DNA of 64,000 nt from Arthrobacter sp. DWC3 (GCF_002929375.1 NZ_PJIP01000004.1:1-64000); one strand, 5' to 3'; counted from the first letter of the stretch, positions 34,395 to 43,088 are shown. A program made the numbers and translations. Notes: generated by a model from the letters alone, not told the origin.

Positions 34395-34813
34395 GTTTCG
34401 TTCCTCGTCTGTTGGCGGCTGAGTCCGCGCGGACGCACGTACCCGAGGTGGTGCTTCCCGGCCGGGTACGTACACGTGCTGATGATGCTGTTGAGTCACG
34501 TGTTGATACTGTTACTTGTGTGACTCCTGTGAACTTACACGAAAAAGCAGGTAGCACAAGAGGCTCCCGGACCGCGGGAACAGGGCCCCCGGCGTGTCGC
34601 GCGCGGGCCGTACCGACAGGGCAATTCCTGCGTCGGTCCTGCGCCAGTTCTGCGCCGACACTGCGCTGGTTCTCCGCATCCCGACCACCCGTGCCGCACG
34701 GGTTCTGCACCTGCCAGGAGGGCCCGCCGCCCGTGCGGACCGCGTCGGATCACCGCGGATGGACTCGAGACCCCCGGGTGGAGTTGGGTGCGGGACCATG
34801 GCACGCTTGGACG
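34395..34813. promoter_or_regulatory. 419-bp divergent leader with palindromes upstream of the LysM gene
   Basis: No gene is seen here. The leader of the LysM gene holds a perfect 9-bp inverted repeat, ACGTACCCG (34437-34445) with CGGGTACGT (34463-34471). Two CACGTG palindromes lie 24 bp apart at 34473-34478 and 34497-34502. GTTAC (34511-34515) and GTGAC (34520-34524) repeat with a 9-bp period. This half is clearly richer in AT than its surroundings. The half nearer the Rv2175c-like gene (34560-34813) shows nothing distinct. Wall-hydrolase genes in actinobacteria are often under elaborate control, so these are operator candidates. Confidence 0.45.
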
Positions 34814-35167
34814 GTGACTGAACTCGAACACCTCGTCCCGGCCTGGCTCAACCTCCCTGACGTCGCCGCAGCCCTCGATCTGCCCATCACCCGCGTGCAC
34901 TCGCTCATCAGCGACAGGTCGTTGGTCAGCGTGCGCATCGGTGAGCGCAACATCCGCAGCGTCCCCGCCGACTTCCTCGTGGACGGGGCCGTCCTCGACA
35001 GCCTCAGGGGGACGGTGGTGGTGCTCGCCGACTCCGGGTACGGCGACGAGGACATCATCCGCTGGCTCTACACCGAGGACGAGTCGTTGCCGGGCCGCCC
35101 CATCGACGCCCTGCGCGAGGGGCGCAAGACGGAGATCCGGCGCCGCGCCCAGGCAGCCGCCTGGTAG
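34814..35167 (+). CDS. Rv2175c-like DNA-binding protein
   Basis: This 117-residue protein has an N-terminal helix-turn-helix of MerR/excisionase type (LPDVAAALDLPITRVHSLI) and a C-terminal family signature (SGYGDEDIIRWLYT, then GRPIDALREG, ending RRRAQAAAW). In mycobacteria the homologue Rv2175c binds DNA and is phosphorylated by PknL, whose counterpart lies 2.1 kb away here. GTG 34814 lacks a good ribosome site, and CACGCT lies six bases before it, so it may be leaderless with a weak minus-10. The mycobacterial protein's N-terminal extension with the phosphorylated Thr is absent or very short, so regulation may differ. Confidence 0.82.
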   Translation: MTELEHLVPAWLNLPDVAAALDLPITRVHSLISDRSLVSVRIGERNIRSVPADFLVDGAVLDSLRGTVVVLADSGYGDEDIIRWLYTEDESLPGRPIDALREGRKTEIRRRAQAAAW

Positions 35168-35175
35168 ACCGGCCA

Positions 35176-35224
35176 CCGTCGGGCCGCGCGGCCGTGCCCG
35201 CCGAGGCCCCGCGGAGCCCGACGG
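35176..35224. terminator. Nested hairpin between convergent Rv2175c-like and polyprenyl synthase genes
   Basis: CCGTCGGGC (35176-35184) pairs perfectly with GCCCGACGG (35216-35224). A second nine-base stem with one mismatch is nested immediately inside. It spans nearly all of the 67-bp convergent gap. Confidence 0.75.
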
Positions 35225-35234
35225 ACAGGGGGTC

Positions 35235-36359
35235 TCACGCCGAGCGCGTGACTGCCGCTTCCGCGAGCAGGCGGAGCGCATGGCGGGATGTCCCGTCGAT
35301 GTCGAGCCGCTCCAGCGCCGCGAAGGCCGCCTCCGACTTCCCCGCGATGAGCTGCTCGGTGTGGGCCAGGGCGCCCGAGTCGACGATCAGCCCCCGCAGC
35401 AGGCCGACGGCGTCGTCGTCGAGGTCCGTGTCGCCGAGCATCGCGTTGATCCGCGCGCGGACGGCGCCCGGAGCGGACCCCAGCGCCCGGGCGATGAGGA
35501 AGGTGCGCTTGCCCTCGCGGAGATCGTCGCCCGCCGGTTTGCCCGTGACCTCCGGATCGCCGAAGACCCCGAGGACGTCGTCGCGGAGCTGGAACGCCTC
35601 GCCCAGGGGCAGCGCGAAGGCCGAGTAGGCGGACAGCAGCGCGTCGTCCGCGCCGGCCAGCGCCCCGCCGAGCATGAGCGGCCGTTCCATGGAGTACTTC
35701 GCCGACTTGAAGCGGAGGATGTTCAGCGCGCGTTCCTCGGCGACCTCGGGCGTCTGGTCCGGGCCCACGGCCTCCTCCAGCAGGTCGAGGTACTGGCCGG
35801 CCATGACTTCGGTGCGCATGCGGTTGAAGATGGTACGGGCCGCGGTGCCCGGCGTGCCCGAGCACGACGCCGTGAACAGCTCCTCGCTGAAGGCGAGGCA
35901 GAGATCCCCGGCCAGGATGGCGGCCGAGACCCCGAAGCGTTCCGGGTCGAGGTGCCAGCCCGCATCCGCGTGGCGCATCGTGAACTGCCGGTGGACGCTG
36001 GGCCGGCCGCGCCGGGTGTCCGACCGGTCGATGATGTCGTCGTGGATGAGTGCGGCGGCCTGGAAGAACTCCAGGGCGGTCCCCGCGACGACCGGTGCCG
36101 ACGCGGTCGGGGACCCGCCGGCCGCGCGCCAGCCCCAGTAGCACAGAAGGGCGCGCATCCTCTTGCCGCCGCTCGTCAAGGCCGCGATGCTCGTGATGAG
36201 CGGCAGCGACTCGGTGGAGATGTCCGCGAGGACGTCGCGCTGCTGGTCGAGGAACGCCTCGATGCCGAGGGTGAGCGAGGACCGGAACCGATCCTGCTCC
36301 TCCGGGATGGCATCGGGAACGGGGCCGTCCTGGTCGGGCGTGGCGGGTGCGGACAGCAT
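35235..36359 (-). CDS. Polyprenyl (geranylgeranyl/farnesyl-type) diphosphate synthase
   Basis: This trans-isoprenyl diphosphate synthase has 374 residues. The first aspartate-rich motif is DDIIDRSDTRRG and the second is LRDDVLGVFGD, with GGKRMRALL near the start. It extends allylic diphosphates by adding isopentenyl diphosphate, giving precursors for menaquinone, carotenoids or undecaprenyl carriers. Chain length cannot be set by eye. GGGAG lies five bases before ATG 36359. A minus-10 TAGAGT lies at 36402-36397 on the minus strand. Its place near the kinase and Rv2175c-like genes matches idsA2 in mycobacteria. Confidence 0.9.
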   Translation of the reverse strand: MLSAPATPDQDGPVPDAIPEEQDRFRSSLTLGIEAFLDQQRDVLADISTESLPLITSIAALTSGGKRMRALLCYWGWRAAGGSPTASAPVVAGTALEFFQAAALIHDDIIDRSDTRRGRPSVHRQFTMRHADAGWHLDPERFGVSAAILAGDLCLAFSEELFTASCSGTPGTAARTIFNRMRTEVMAGQYLDLLEEAVGPDQTPEVAEERALNILRFKSAKYSMERPLMLGGALAGADDALLSAYSAFALPLGEAFQLRDDVLGVFGDPEVTGKPAGDDLREGKRTFLIARALGSAPGAVRARINAMLGDTDLDDDAVGLLRGLIVDSGALAHTEQLIAGKSEAAFAALERLDIDGTSRHALRLLAEAAVTRSA

Positions 36360-36396
36360 GGATCTCCCGGGCGGGTCGGCTGGACGTGGTGCTCCC

Positions 36397-36402
36397 ACTC
36401 TA
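36397..36402 (-). promoter_or_regulatory. Candidate minus-10 of the polyprenyl synthase gene
   Basis: TAGAGT on the minus strand lies 37 bases before the ATG, with no convincing minus-35. Confidence 0.4.
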
Positions 36403-36506
36403 TCCGTCGGCGCGGACCCTCCCTCCGGTCGGCTAGGGCCCGCGCGGACGGCGTCCCCAGCTGCGTCTCGTGCTGGGTCCCGGCGAAGGACGTCGGTGGC
36501 ACTGAG

Positions 36507-36512
36507 TACGAT
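36507..36512 (+). promoter_or_regulatory. Minus-10 TACGAT of dinB (leaderless type)
   Basis: TACGAT ends six bases before GTG 36519, leaving no room for a ribosome-binding site. This supports the downstream of two possible GTG starts. No SOS box was seen in the 159-bp gap. Confidence 0.55.
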
Positions 36513-36518
36513 GTGTCC

Positions 36519-37856
36519 GTGTCGAGGGATGAGGGGTCGAAGCCGGTCGAGCATGCGGAGTGCCACATCCTGCACATCGACATGGACGCGTTCTTCGTCT
36601 CCGTCGAACTGCTCGACCACCCCCACCTGCGCGGCGTGCCCGTGGTGGTCGGATCGCCGTCGGGACGCTCCGTGGTGCTGTCCGCCTCCTACGAGGCCCG
36701 CCGCTACGGCGTGCGGTCCGCGATGCCGATGTCCGTGGCGATGCGGCAGTGTCCCACCGCGGTGATCCTGCCTCCCCATCAGCGGCGGTATGCCGAGGTC
36801 TCGCGCGAGGTCATGGGGATCTTCCGCGCGGTCACGCCCGAGGTGGAGCAGTTGAGCGTGGACGAGGCCTTCCTCGACGTCGCGGGGTCCATGCGCCGCC
36901 TCGGCGGCCCGCGCGAGATCGGCGAGCAGGTCCGTGCGGAGATCCACGAGACGCTCGGCATCACCGCGAGCGTGGGCGCCGCGACCACCAAGTTCGTCGC
37001 GAAGATCGCGTCGACGCGGGCCAAGCCCGACGGCCTCCTCCTCATCCCCGGCGATCAGACCGTCGCCTACCTCCATACCCTGCCCGTTTCCGCGCTGTGG
37101 GGCGTGGGCGCCAAGACGCAGGAGGTCCTCGCCCGGATCGGCATCCACACCGTCCAGGACGTCGCGCTCACGCCCGTCACCACGCTGAGGAGACTGCTCG
37201 GAGCCTCCGGTGAGCACGTGCACCATCTGGCATGGGGCCGCGACCCCCGACGGGTGGTGGTGTCACGGCCCGAGAAGAGCATCGGCGCCGAGGAGACCTT
37301 CTCCCAGGACATCGACGATTCGGAGACCCTGCGGCGGGAACTGCTCCGCCTGGCCCACCGCACGGCGACGCGGCTGCGGGCCTCTGGCCACCGGGCCGGG
37401 GGAGTGGCCCTGAAGCTCCGCTACGCGGACTTCTCCACACTGACCCGCTCGAAGAAGCTCGACGAGCCGGTGGACAGCGCGAATGCGCTGTACGGTGCGG
37501 CGACGGCCCTCCTGTCCGCTCTGGGCGAGCGCCCGATGGCCGTCCGGCTGATCGGCCTGCGCGCCGAATCCCTCCAGTCGGCGGGGGACGGGTCCGCGCA
37601 GCTGACCATCGACCGGCGGGACGACAACTGGCGGATCGCCGAGAGGGCGCTCGACGACGTGAACCGGAAGTTCGGCGATGCGGGTGTGGTCCCCGCGGGC
37701 CTGCTCCGCCCGAAGGCGCGGCCGGGGCGTACAGGGGCTCCCGGGGCGGGGGAACCGCCGGTGCAGGGCCCCGACGGCGCGACCGGGGGACGTCCCGCCG
37801 GGCGGTCCGGGACACCGCGGGACCGGGACGCCGTCGGTCCGTCGGACCGCCCCTGA
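36519..37856 (+). CDS. dinB: DNA polymerase IV (Y-family translesion polymerase)
   Basis: This error-prone bypass polymerase has 445 residues. Catalytic acidic residues are visible in ILHIDMDAFFVSVE and in QLSVDEAFLDV. The helix-hairpin-helix region and the little-finger domain follow. The last 60 residues are a Pro/Gly/Arg-rich tail, and no clear beta-clamp-binding peptide stands out at the extreme end. GTG 36519 is preferred over GTG 36513 because a minus-10 box lies six bases before it. The gene diverges from the polyprenyl synthase and is followed by a DUF3040 gene, a common actinobacterial pairing. Confidence 0.92.
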   Translation: MSRDEGSKPVEHAECHILHIDMDAFFVSVELLDHPHLRGVPVVVGSPSGRSVVLSASYEARRYGVRSAMPMSVAMRQCPTAVILPPHQRRYAEVSREVMGIFRAVTPEVEQLSVDEAFLDVAGSMRRLGGPREIGEQVRAEIHETLGITASVGAATTKFVAKIASTRAKPDGLLLIPGDQTVAYLHTLPVSALWGVGAKTQEVLARIGIHTVQDVALTPVTTLRRLLGASGEHVHHLAWGRDPRRVVVSRPEKSIGAEETFSQDIDDSETLRRELLRLAHRTATRLRASGHRAGGVALKLRYADFSTLTRSKKLDEPVDSANALYGAATALLSALGERPMAVRLIGLRAESLQSAGDGSAQLTIDRRDDNWRIAERALDDVNRKFGDAGVVPAGLLRPKARPGRTGAPGAGEPPVQGPDGATGGRPAGRSGTPRDRDAVGPSDRP

Positions 37857-38089
37857 GGCGCGGTGTCCGGGAGGGCTAGCATCCGGCGGACGGCCCGATC
37901 AACTCCGCATTGTGACTTTCCACGCACCGCGTAGCAAACTAGTCTTTAATCAGGCAGCCCGCCTGCCGTCCTGCACGTAATTCCGTCCTCCGGAGCCCGA
38001 GGTTCACGACCCTTCCGCCGGGAACGCGGTAGGTGTGCGGGTCGTTGGTCGGGTACGGGAACGTTGGTATCCACATCAAGGAGGCGGTC

Positions 38090-38467
38090 ATGGCACTCTC
38101 GGAACACGAGCAGAGGTTGCTTGATCAGCTCGAACAGCAGCTACACGCCGACGATCCCAAATTCGCCCACTCGATGGCTTCGGACACGCGCAAGTCGATG
38201 TCCACGCGTCGTCTGGTCATCGGTTCGCTCATCACCATCGCCGGCATCCTCGTCCTCCTCGCGGGGATCGTCTACCAGTTGACCGTCATCGGCGTCGCCG
38301 GGTTCCTCATCATGGGTGCCGGGGTGTATTTCGCCACCACGAAGTCACGGCAGGTGGACGCCGGTCAGCCCCAGGGCAAACCGTCGAAGACCCCGTCCCC
38401 GGGGAAGAGCGGCTTCATGTCGAGCCTCGAGGACAAGTGGGACGAGCGCAAGCGCGACCAGACCTAG
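38090..38467 (+). CDS. DUF3040 membrane protein
   Basis: This 125-residue protein of the actinobacterial DUF3040 family begins MALSEHEQRLLDQLEQQL, the family signature. Two hydrophobic helices follow (about 43-63 and 66-85), then a basic tail. Function is unknown. AAGGAGG lies five bases before ATG 38090. In the 233-bp gap upstream, TAGTCT at 37940-37945 is a possible minus-10 in a locally AT-richer patch. The gene lies between dinB and mraZ, a conserved position at the edge of the division cluster. Confidence 0.9.
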   Translation: MALSEHEQRLLDQLEQQLHADDPKFAHSMASDTRKSMSTRRLVIGSLITIAGILVLLAGIVYQLTVIGVAGFLIMGAGVYFATTKSRQVDAGQPQGKPSKTPSPGKSGFMSSLEDKWDERKRDQT

Positions 38468-38490
38468 GCCGCCCCACCCGCAGCACCCCA

Positions 38491-38524
38491 GGGAAGAACC
38501 CGCCATGGCGGGTTCTTCCCTTTT
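38491..38524 (+). terminator. Rho-independent terminator separating DUF3040 from the dcw cluster
   Basis: GGGAAGAACCCGC (38491-38503) pairs with GCGGGTTCTTCCC (38508-38520), a perfect 13-bp stem with loop CATG followed by TTTT. Of the remaining gap to mraZ, 38525-38750 holds nothing recognisable and 38751-38782 holds the mraZ promoter. Confidence 0.93.
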
Positions 38525-38750
38525 AATTGCAGGTCCTGCCTGGAGAATTGATTCCACGGCCCGATCCGAATTCCACCGTCGCCCCCTCATGGCCGCCCTC
38601 ATCCGCCCCCTGACCGTGTCACCGGCCTCCGGAGCCCTCCCCGCCCTCCACTTCGCTCCCCGCCGTCCTCCCGCCGCCCGGCCCGCGCGGTGACGCAGGT
38701 CGCAGCGCCCGAACGCGCCACGCCGGGGGGCGCGCCGCGCCCCGGTTGCA

Positions 38751-38782
38751 TTGACCGGGGAGAGTTGTGGAGTAAAGTGGGG
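38751..38782 (+). promoter_or_regulatory. mraZ promoter overlapped by three MraZ-box-like repeats
   Basis: TTGACC (38751-38756) and TAAAGT (38773-38778), with 16-bp spacing, form the clearest sigma-70-type promoter in the window. Lying over it are GGGGAG (38757-38762), GTGGAG (38767-38772) and GTGGGG (38777-38782), exactly 10 bp apart. Phased TGGG-like repeats upstream of mraZ are the known MraZ operator in other bacteria. Binding would block the promoter, giving autorepression of the dcw cluster. Confidence 0.75.
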
Positions 38783-38841
38783 AATATAAGAGCAAGGCAG
38801 CGAAACGCTGGGCTTGGCGGACTCAGAACAGGCGGTCAGGG

Positions 38842-39273
38842 ATGTTCCTCGGAACGCACACCCCCCGCCTCGACGAAAAAGGCAGGCTGATTCTCCCTGC
38901 GAAATTCCGCGAGGAATTGAGCGAGGGACTGGTCCTCACGAGGGGCCAGGAACGCTGCATCTACGTCTTCAGCATGAGTGAATTCGAAAGGGTGCACGAG
39001 CAGATGCGGGCGGCGCCGATCTCGTCACGCCAGGCGAGGGACTACAACCGCATCTTCCTGTCGGGAGCTTCGGACGAGGTCCCCGACAAGCAGGGCAGGA
39101 TCACCATCCCGCCCGCCCTCAGGTCCTACGCCGGCCTGGACCGGGAGCTCGCGGTGATCGGAGCGGGGAGCCGCGCCGAGATCTGGGCAGCCGACGCCTG
39201 GGACTCCTATCTGACGGAGAAGGAGACCGCCTTCTCAGAGACGGACGAGGACGCGTTCCCGGGCATCATCTGA
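38842..39273 (+). CDS. mraZ: Transcriptional regulator MraZ
   Basis: MraZ is the AbrB-fold regulator that heads most dcw clusters and represses its own promoter. The 143-residue protein has the first domain [20 protein letters not shown] and a second, internally similar domain [20 protein letters not shown]. Both contain the DxKGR(L/I)xxP core. It follows a promoter with three phased boxes. The ATG is preceded by a weak GG-rich ribosome site after a leader of about 57 bases. A 238-bp gap to rsmH contains no gene and no clear promoter. Confidence 0.95.
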   Translation: MFLGTHTPRLDEKGRLILPAKFREELSEGLVLTRGQERCIYVFSMSEFERVHEQMRAAPISSRQARDYNRIFLSGASDEVPDKQGRITIPPALRSYAGLDRELAVIGAGSRAEIWAADAWDSYLTEKETAFSETDEDAFPGII

Positions 39274-39511
39274 GACGCGCAGTACCAGTACGACCAGCAC
39301 GACCAGCAGCACGCACGACGCGGGTGGGCGGCATCTCTTGGATGAGATCTCCAGCCGCCGGACACGGTCCGCCTCCTGGCTCCACTTCCCCGGAGCCAGG
39401 CGAGGACCGTCCGGCCGGATGGGGGTCTGACTCAAGAGCATGTCACCCCCGCCCGCCAGCCTGCAGAAACACCGAGACGATGTATGGCGAACTGCAGGAG
39501 GGAGAGGACGC

Positions 39512-40513
39512 ATGGGCGGAGACCGGCCTACCGGTGAGCGACATGTTCCCGTCCTCCGCGACCGCTGCGTCTCCCTGATCGCCCCCTCCGTCGCCTCCGC
39601 CGGGACCGCGGGCCGCCGGCCCGTCGTCGTGGACGCGACGCTCGGCATGGGCGGGCACTCCGAGTCCATGCTCCAGCGCTTCCCGACCGCCCACCTCGTC
39701 GGGATCGACCGCGACACCGAGGCGCTGGACCTCGCGGGGGAGCGCCTCGCCCCCTTCTCGCGCCGCACCGACCTGGTCCACGCCGTGTACGACGAGCTGC
39801 CGGAGGTGCTCGAGGACCTCGGCATCGACGGCGTCGACGGGGTGCTGTTCGACCTCGGCGTCTCCTCCCTCCAGCTCGACGAGCGCGACCGCGGCTTCGC
39901 CTACTCCTACGACGCGCCCCTCGACATGCGCATGGACACCAGCAGGGGCGTCACCGCCGCCGAGGTGGTCAACACCTACGCGTCCGAGGACCTGCTGCGC
40001 ATCATCCGCACCTGGGGCGAGGAGAAGTTCGCCGGGCGGATCGCGTCGGCCATCGTACGGGCACGTGAGAGCGAGCCCTTCCACACCACGTCCCAGCTCG
40101 TCGAGGTCATCCGCGGCGTGGTGCCCGCAGCGGCCGCCCGCACCGGGGGACACCCTGCCAAGCGGACCTTCCAGGCCCTGCGCATCGAGGTCAACCAGGA
40201 ACTGTCCGTCCTGGAACGCGCGGTGCCCGCAGCGATCGACTCCGTCGTCGTGGGCGGCCGCGTCGTCGCGATGTCCTACCACTCCCTCGAGGACCGCATC
40301 GTGAAGAGTGCCTTCACCGCGGGCACGAGGTCCTCCGCGCCCGTCGGATTCCCGGTGGAGCTCGAGGAGCACAAGGCGTATCTCCGCTCGCTGACGCGCG
40401 GCACGGAAGCGCCGACTGCAGCGGAGATCGAAGAGAACCCCCGCGCGGCATCCGCCAAGCTCCGCGCGGTCGAACGCATCAAGGCAGCACCCGTCGACAG
40501 GAAGACCAGATGA
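39512..40513 (+). CDS. rsmH: 16S rRNA (cytosine-1402-N4)-methyltransferase
   Basis: RsmH (MraW) methylates C1402 in the ribosomal P site using S-adenosylmethionine. The 333-residue protein starts near [11 protein letters not shown] and has the cofactor motif [12 protein letters not shown]. Further typical blocks are [20 protein letters not shown] and [11 protein letters not shown] chose ATG 39512 because GGAGAGG lies just upstream and the protein fits the family; the open frame continues upstream to 39440 without similarity. Its stop overlaps the ftsL-like start by four bases. Confidence 0.94.
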   Translation: MGGDRPTGERHVPVLRDRCVSLIAPSVASAGTAGRRPVVVDATLGMGGHSESMLQRFPTAHLVGIDRDTEALDLAGERLAPFSRRTDLVHAVYDELPEVLEDLGIDGVDGVLFDLGVSSLQLDERDRGFAYSYDAPLDMRMDTSRGVTAAEVVNTYASEDLLRIIRTWGEEKFAGRIASAIVRARESEPFHTTSQLVEVIRGVVPAAAARTGGHPAKRTFQALRIEVNQELSVLERAVPAAIDSVVVGGRVVAMSYHSLEDRIVKSAFTAGTRSSAPVGFPVELEEHKAYLRSLTRGTEAPTAAEIEENPRAASAKLRAVERIKAAPVDRKTR

Positions 40514-41241
40514 GCCAGGTATTGACTGCTGAGAAGCGACACCGCGCCGTTGCCTACGCCGGACACGGTGCGCTCGCCGTCGCGCCGGACCGGCTGCCGG
40601 ACAGGCTCACCGGGGGCACCCCGGGCACCACCGGCACCGTGCAGAAGCCGCGCACGCCGCTCGCGGTGGTCCCTGCCCGGCCCACACGCCGTCGCGTACC
40701 CTTCGCCGTCTTCAGCCTGCTGGTGCTCGGCGCCGCCCTGGCCGCCGTGCTCATGCTGAACATCTCGGTCTCCGGAACGCAGTACGAGCTCGTGCAGCTC
40801 CGCAACCAGCAGGTGGCGCTGAGCCAGCAGAACGACGCCCTGGTGCTCCAGATCGAGGGCAGGGAGGCGCCGCAGAACCTCGCGGCCGCCGCGACGAAAC
40901 TCGACATGGTCTCCTCGCCGACCTTCGGGACCATCGACCTCGATTCGCTGAAGGTCACGGGCACCCCGGAGCCCGCGAAGGAGGAGACGAAGCCCGAGGT
41001 CCTCATCGCCGCGCCCGGCCTCGTCACCGGGCAGGCAGGACCCGCGGCCGTCGAGGCCCCCGCGGCGGATACCGTCGGGGAGCCCGCCGGGCAGACCGCG
41101 GAGGAGCAGGCCGCGGAGGAGCAGGCCGCGGCGGAGCAGGCCGCGGCGGACGCAGCGCCCGCAGACGAGGCGGCGGACGGACGGGACAGCTCGGCGTCGG
41201 GCACCATCCCCGCTCCCGAGCAGCTCGGCTCCGACCGCTAG
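40510..41241 (+). CDS. ftsL: FtsL-like division protein with extended Ala/Glu-rich tail
   Basis: This is a single-pass membrane protein of 243 residues. A basic cytoplasmic N-terminus (about 65 residues) is followed by one helix ([19 protein letters not shown]) and a short coiled coil with [20 protein letters not shown]. This is the topology of FtsL, which joins FtsQ and activates FtsW-FtsI. Position between rsmH and ftsI supports that role even though sequence identity in the family is poor. The C-terminal 80 residues are Ala/Glu/Pro-rich with repeats, much longer than classical FtsL (about 100-120 residues in total). Confidence 0.75.
   Translation: MSQVLTAEKRHRAVAYAGHGALAVAPDRLPDRLTGGTPGTTGTVQKPRTPLAVVPARPTRRRVPFAVFSLLVLGAALAAVLMLNISVSGTQYELVQLRNQQVALSQQNDALVLQIEGREAPQNLAAAATKLDMVSSPTFGTIDLDSLKVTGTPEPAKEETKPEVLIAAPGLVTGQAGPAAVEAPAADTVGEPAGQTAEEQAAEEQAAAEQAAADAAPADEAADGRDSSASGTIPAPEQLGSDR
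41101..41145 (+). repeat. 15-bp tandem repeats in the ftsL-like gene
   Basis: GAGGAGCAGGCCGCG occurs twice exactly and a third time with one change. It encodes repeated Glu-Glu-Gln-Ala-Ala in the extracellular tail. The period keeps the reading frame. Confidence 0.88.
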
Positions 41242-41300
41242 ACGGACGACACGCCCGCAGCTTCCCGCTCCGCACGCACCTGATCGACAAGGATTCCTCC

Positions 41301-43088
41301 GTGACCCCTGCACGCACCGGCAGCCCCGACAGCCTCCGCCTGGCCCTGGGGTCCACCCGGCTCCGCCTGGGGCTGGCGTTCGTCCTGGTGCTGCTGACGG
41401 TCCTCGGTGTGCGCTTGTTCCAGCTCCAGGCACTCGACCTCAACGGCATGGCGCAGGCCGGGCTGTCCAAGCGGCTCACCACCACCGCGGTGCAGCCCGT
41501 CCGCGGCTCGATCGTCGACATGAACGGCAAGTACTTCGCGCGGAGCGTGGAGCGGTACGACGTCGTGGTGGACCAGCGGCTGAGCGCCGTGGACGACTTC
41601 CGGCGCTACAACGAGGAACTCGAGGACTGGGAGATCATCCCCATGGACCAGGGGCTCTCCGAACTCGCCGCCGTCCTCGGCCTCGACGAGGGGACGCTCC
41701 GTGCAGCGGTCCTCGGCGACAAGACGTTCAACTACGTGATGAAGTCCGTGACGCCGGACGTGAAGAACCGGGCGCTGGACGTCAAGGTCCCCGGCGTCTA
41801 CGCCGACGAGACGAGCGTGCGCACCTACCCGGCAGGACCGGTGGCGGGCTCGATCATCGGCTACGTGGGGACCGACGGCAAGGCGCGGTCGGGCCTCGAG
41901 GTGTCGCTCGACGACCAGCTCACGGGCGAGGCAGGGAGCCGCACCTTCGAGATCGGCGGCGACGGCATCAGGATCCCCTATGCCACGAACGAGGACGTGC
42001 CGGCCGTCGACGGGCAGAGCGTGAAGCTGACCATCGACCAGGACCTGCAGTGGTTCGCGCAGCAGACCATCGCCTCCCAGGTGAAGGACTACAACGCCGA
42101 GTGGGGCAACATCGTGGTCGTCGAGGCGAAGACCGGCGCCATCCGGGCCATGGCCGAATCGACCACCCTCGACCCGAACAACCCCGAGGCGACCCCCGCG
42201 GACAAGCGCAGCCCGAACTCCGTCAGCGCCTCCTTCGAGCCGGGATCCACCACCAAGGTCATCACGCTCGCGGCCGCCCTCGAGCAGAAGCTCATCGAGC
42301 CCACCTCGAAGTTCGTCCTCGAGAACCGGTACACGGTGGACGACCAGACGTTCAAGGACTCCTCCGAGCACGGCACCGAGCACCGGACGGCCGCGGGCAT
42401 CCTCGCGAAGTCCATGAACACCGGCACCGTGCAGATCGGTGAGAAGCTCACGAAGCAGGAACGCTACGACTGGCTCAAGAAGTTCGGGATCGGGGAGCCG
42501 CTCGGCACGGGCCTCGGCGAGGAGAACCAGGGCCTGCTGACCACCCCGGACAAGTGGGACGAACGCCAGCAGTACACCGTCCTGTTCGGGCAGGGCCTCG
42601 CGCAGACCGCCCTGCACACCGCGATGGTGTACCAGACCATCGCGAACGACGGCGTACGCCTCGAGCCGCGCCTCATCGATGCCTACATCGACCCGGACGG
42701 GACCGAGCACACCGTGCCCCAGGACGAGGGCACGAAGGTCGTCTCCGGTGAGACCGCCGCGGAGATGCGGAAGATGCTCGAGACCGTCACCGAGGAGGGA
42801 TCGGGCAAGACGGGCGAGCTCGAGCAGTACCGCGTCGGCTCGAAGACCGGCACCGCCGAGGCCCCCAGCCCTTCCGGCGGGTACGACGGCTACACTCTGT
42901 CCTATGCCGGGATCGCCCCGATCGAGGACCCGGAGTACGTCGTGGTCGTCACGCTCCAGCGACCCCAGGGCGACCTGTACTACCTGATCCCCGGCCTGTC
43001 CTTCCAGAAGGTCATGAAGCAGGTCCTCAACTCGAACGACGTCCCCGCCTCGACGAGCAAGCCGGACATCTACCCGGTCGAATACTGA
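41301..43088 (+). CDS. ftsI: Septal peptidoglycan transpeptidase (penicillin-binding protein, FtsI)
   Basis: FtsI crosslinks new septal wall with FtsW as its polymerase partner. The 595-residue class B penicillin-binding protein has an N-terminal helix (about 22-38) and a dimerisation domain starting VRGSIVDMNGKYFARS. The transpeptidase domain has Ser316 in GSTTK, Ser371 in SMNTG and Lys515 in KTGTAEA. No C-terminal PASTA domains are present. AAGGA precedes GTG 41301 by several bases, 59 bases after the ftsL-like stop. It is the target of beta-lactams. Confidence 0.94.
   Translation: MTPARTGSPDSLRLALGSTRLRLGLAFVLVLLTVLGVRLFQLQALDLNGMAQAGLSKRLTTTAVQPVRGSIVDMNGKYFARSVERYDVVVDQRLSAVDDFRRYNEELEDWEIIPMDQGLSELAAVLGLDEGTLRAAVLGDKTFNYVMKSVTPDVKNRALDVKVPGVYADETSVRTYPAGPVAGSIIGYVGTDGKARSGLEVSLDDQLTGEAGSRTFEIGGDGIRIPYATNEDVPAVDGQSVKLTIDQDLQWFAQQTIASQVKDYNAEWGNIVVVEAKTGAIRAMAESTTLDPNNPEATPADKRSPNSVSASFEPGSTTKVITLAAALEQKLIEPTSKFVLENRYTVDDQTFKDSSEHGTEHRTAAGILAKSMNTGTVQIGEKLTKQERYDWLKKFGIGEPLGTGLGEENQGLLTTPDKWDERQQYTVLFGQGLAQTALHTAMVYQTIANDGVRLEPRLIDAYIDPDGTEHTVPQDEGTKVVSGETAAEMRKMLETVTEEGSGKTGELEQYRVGSKTGTAEAPSPSGGYDGYTLSYAGIAPIEDPEYVVVVTLQRPQGDLYYLIPGLSFQKVMKQVLNSNDVPASTSKPDIYPVEY

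Noticed and set aside
34395-34560. Cyclic-di-AMP (ydaO-type) riboswitch in the LysM gene leader
   Set aside because: Such riboswitches precede wall hydrolase genes in actinobacteria, but the conserved core elements are not present. The visible structure is a simple inverted repeat and palindromes.
38525-38750. Possible small gene between the DUF3040 terminator and the mraZ promoter
   Set aside because: Open frames there lack ribosome sites and family features. The stretch has a locally AT-richer start and otherwise no visible content.
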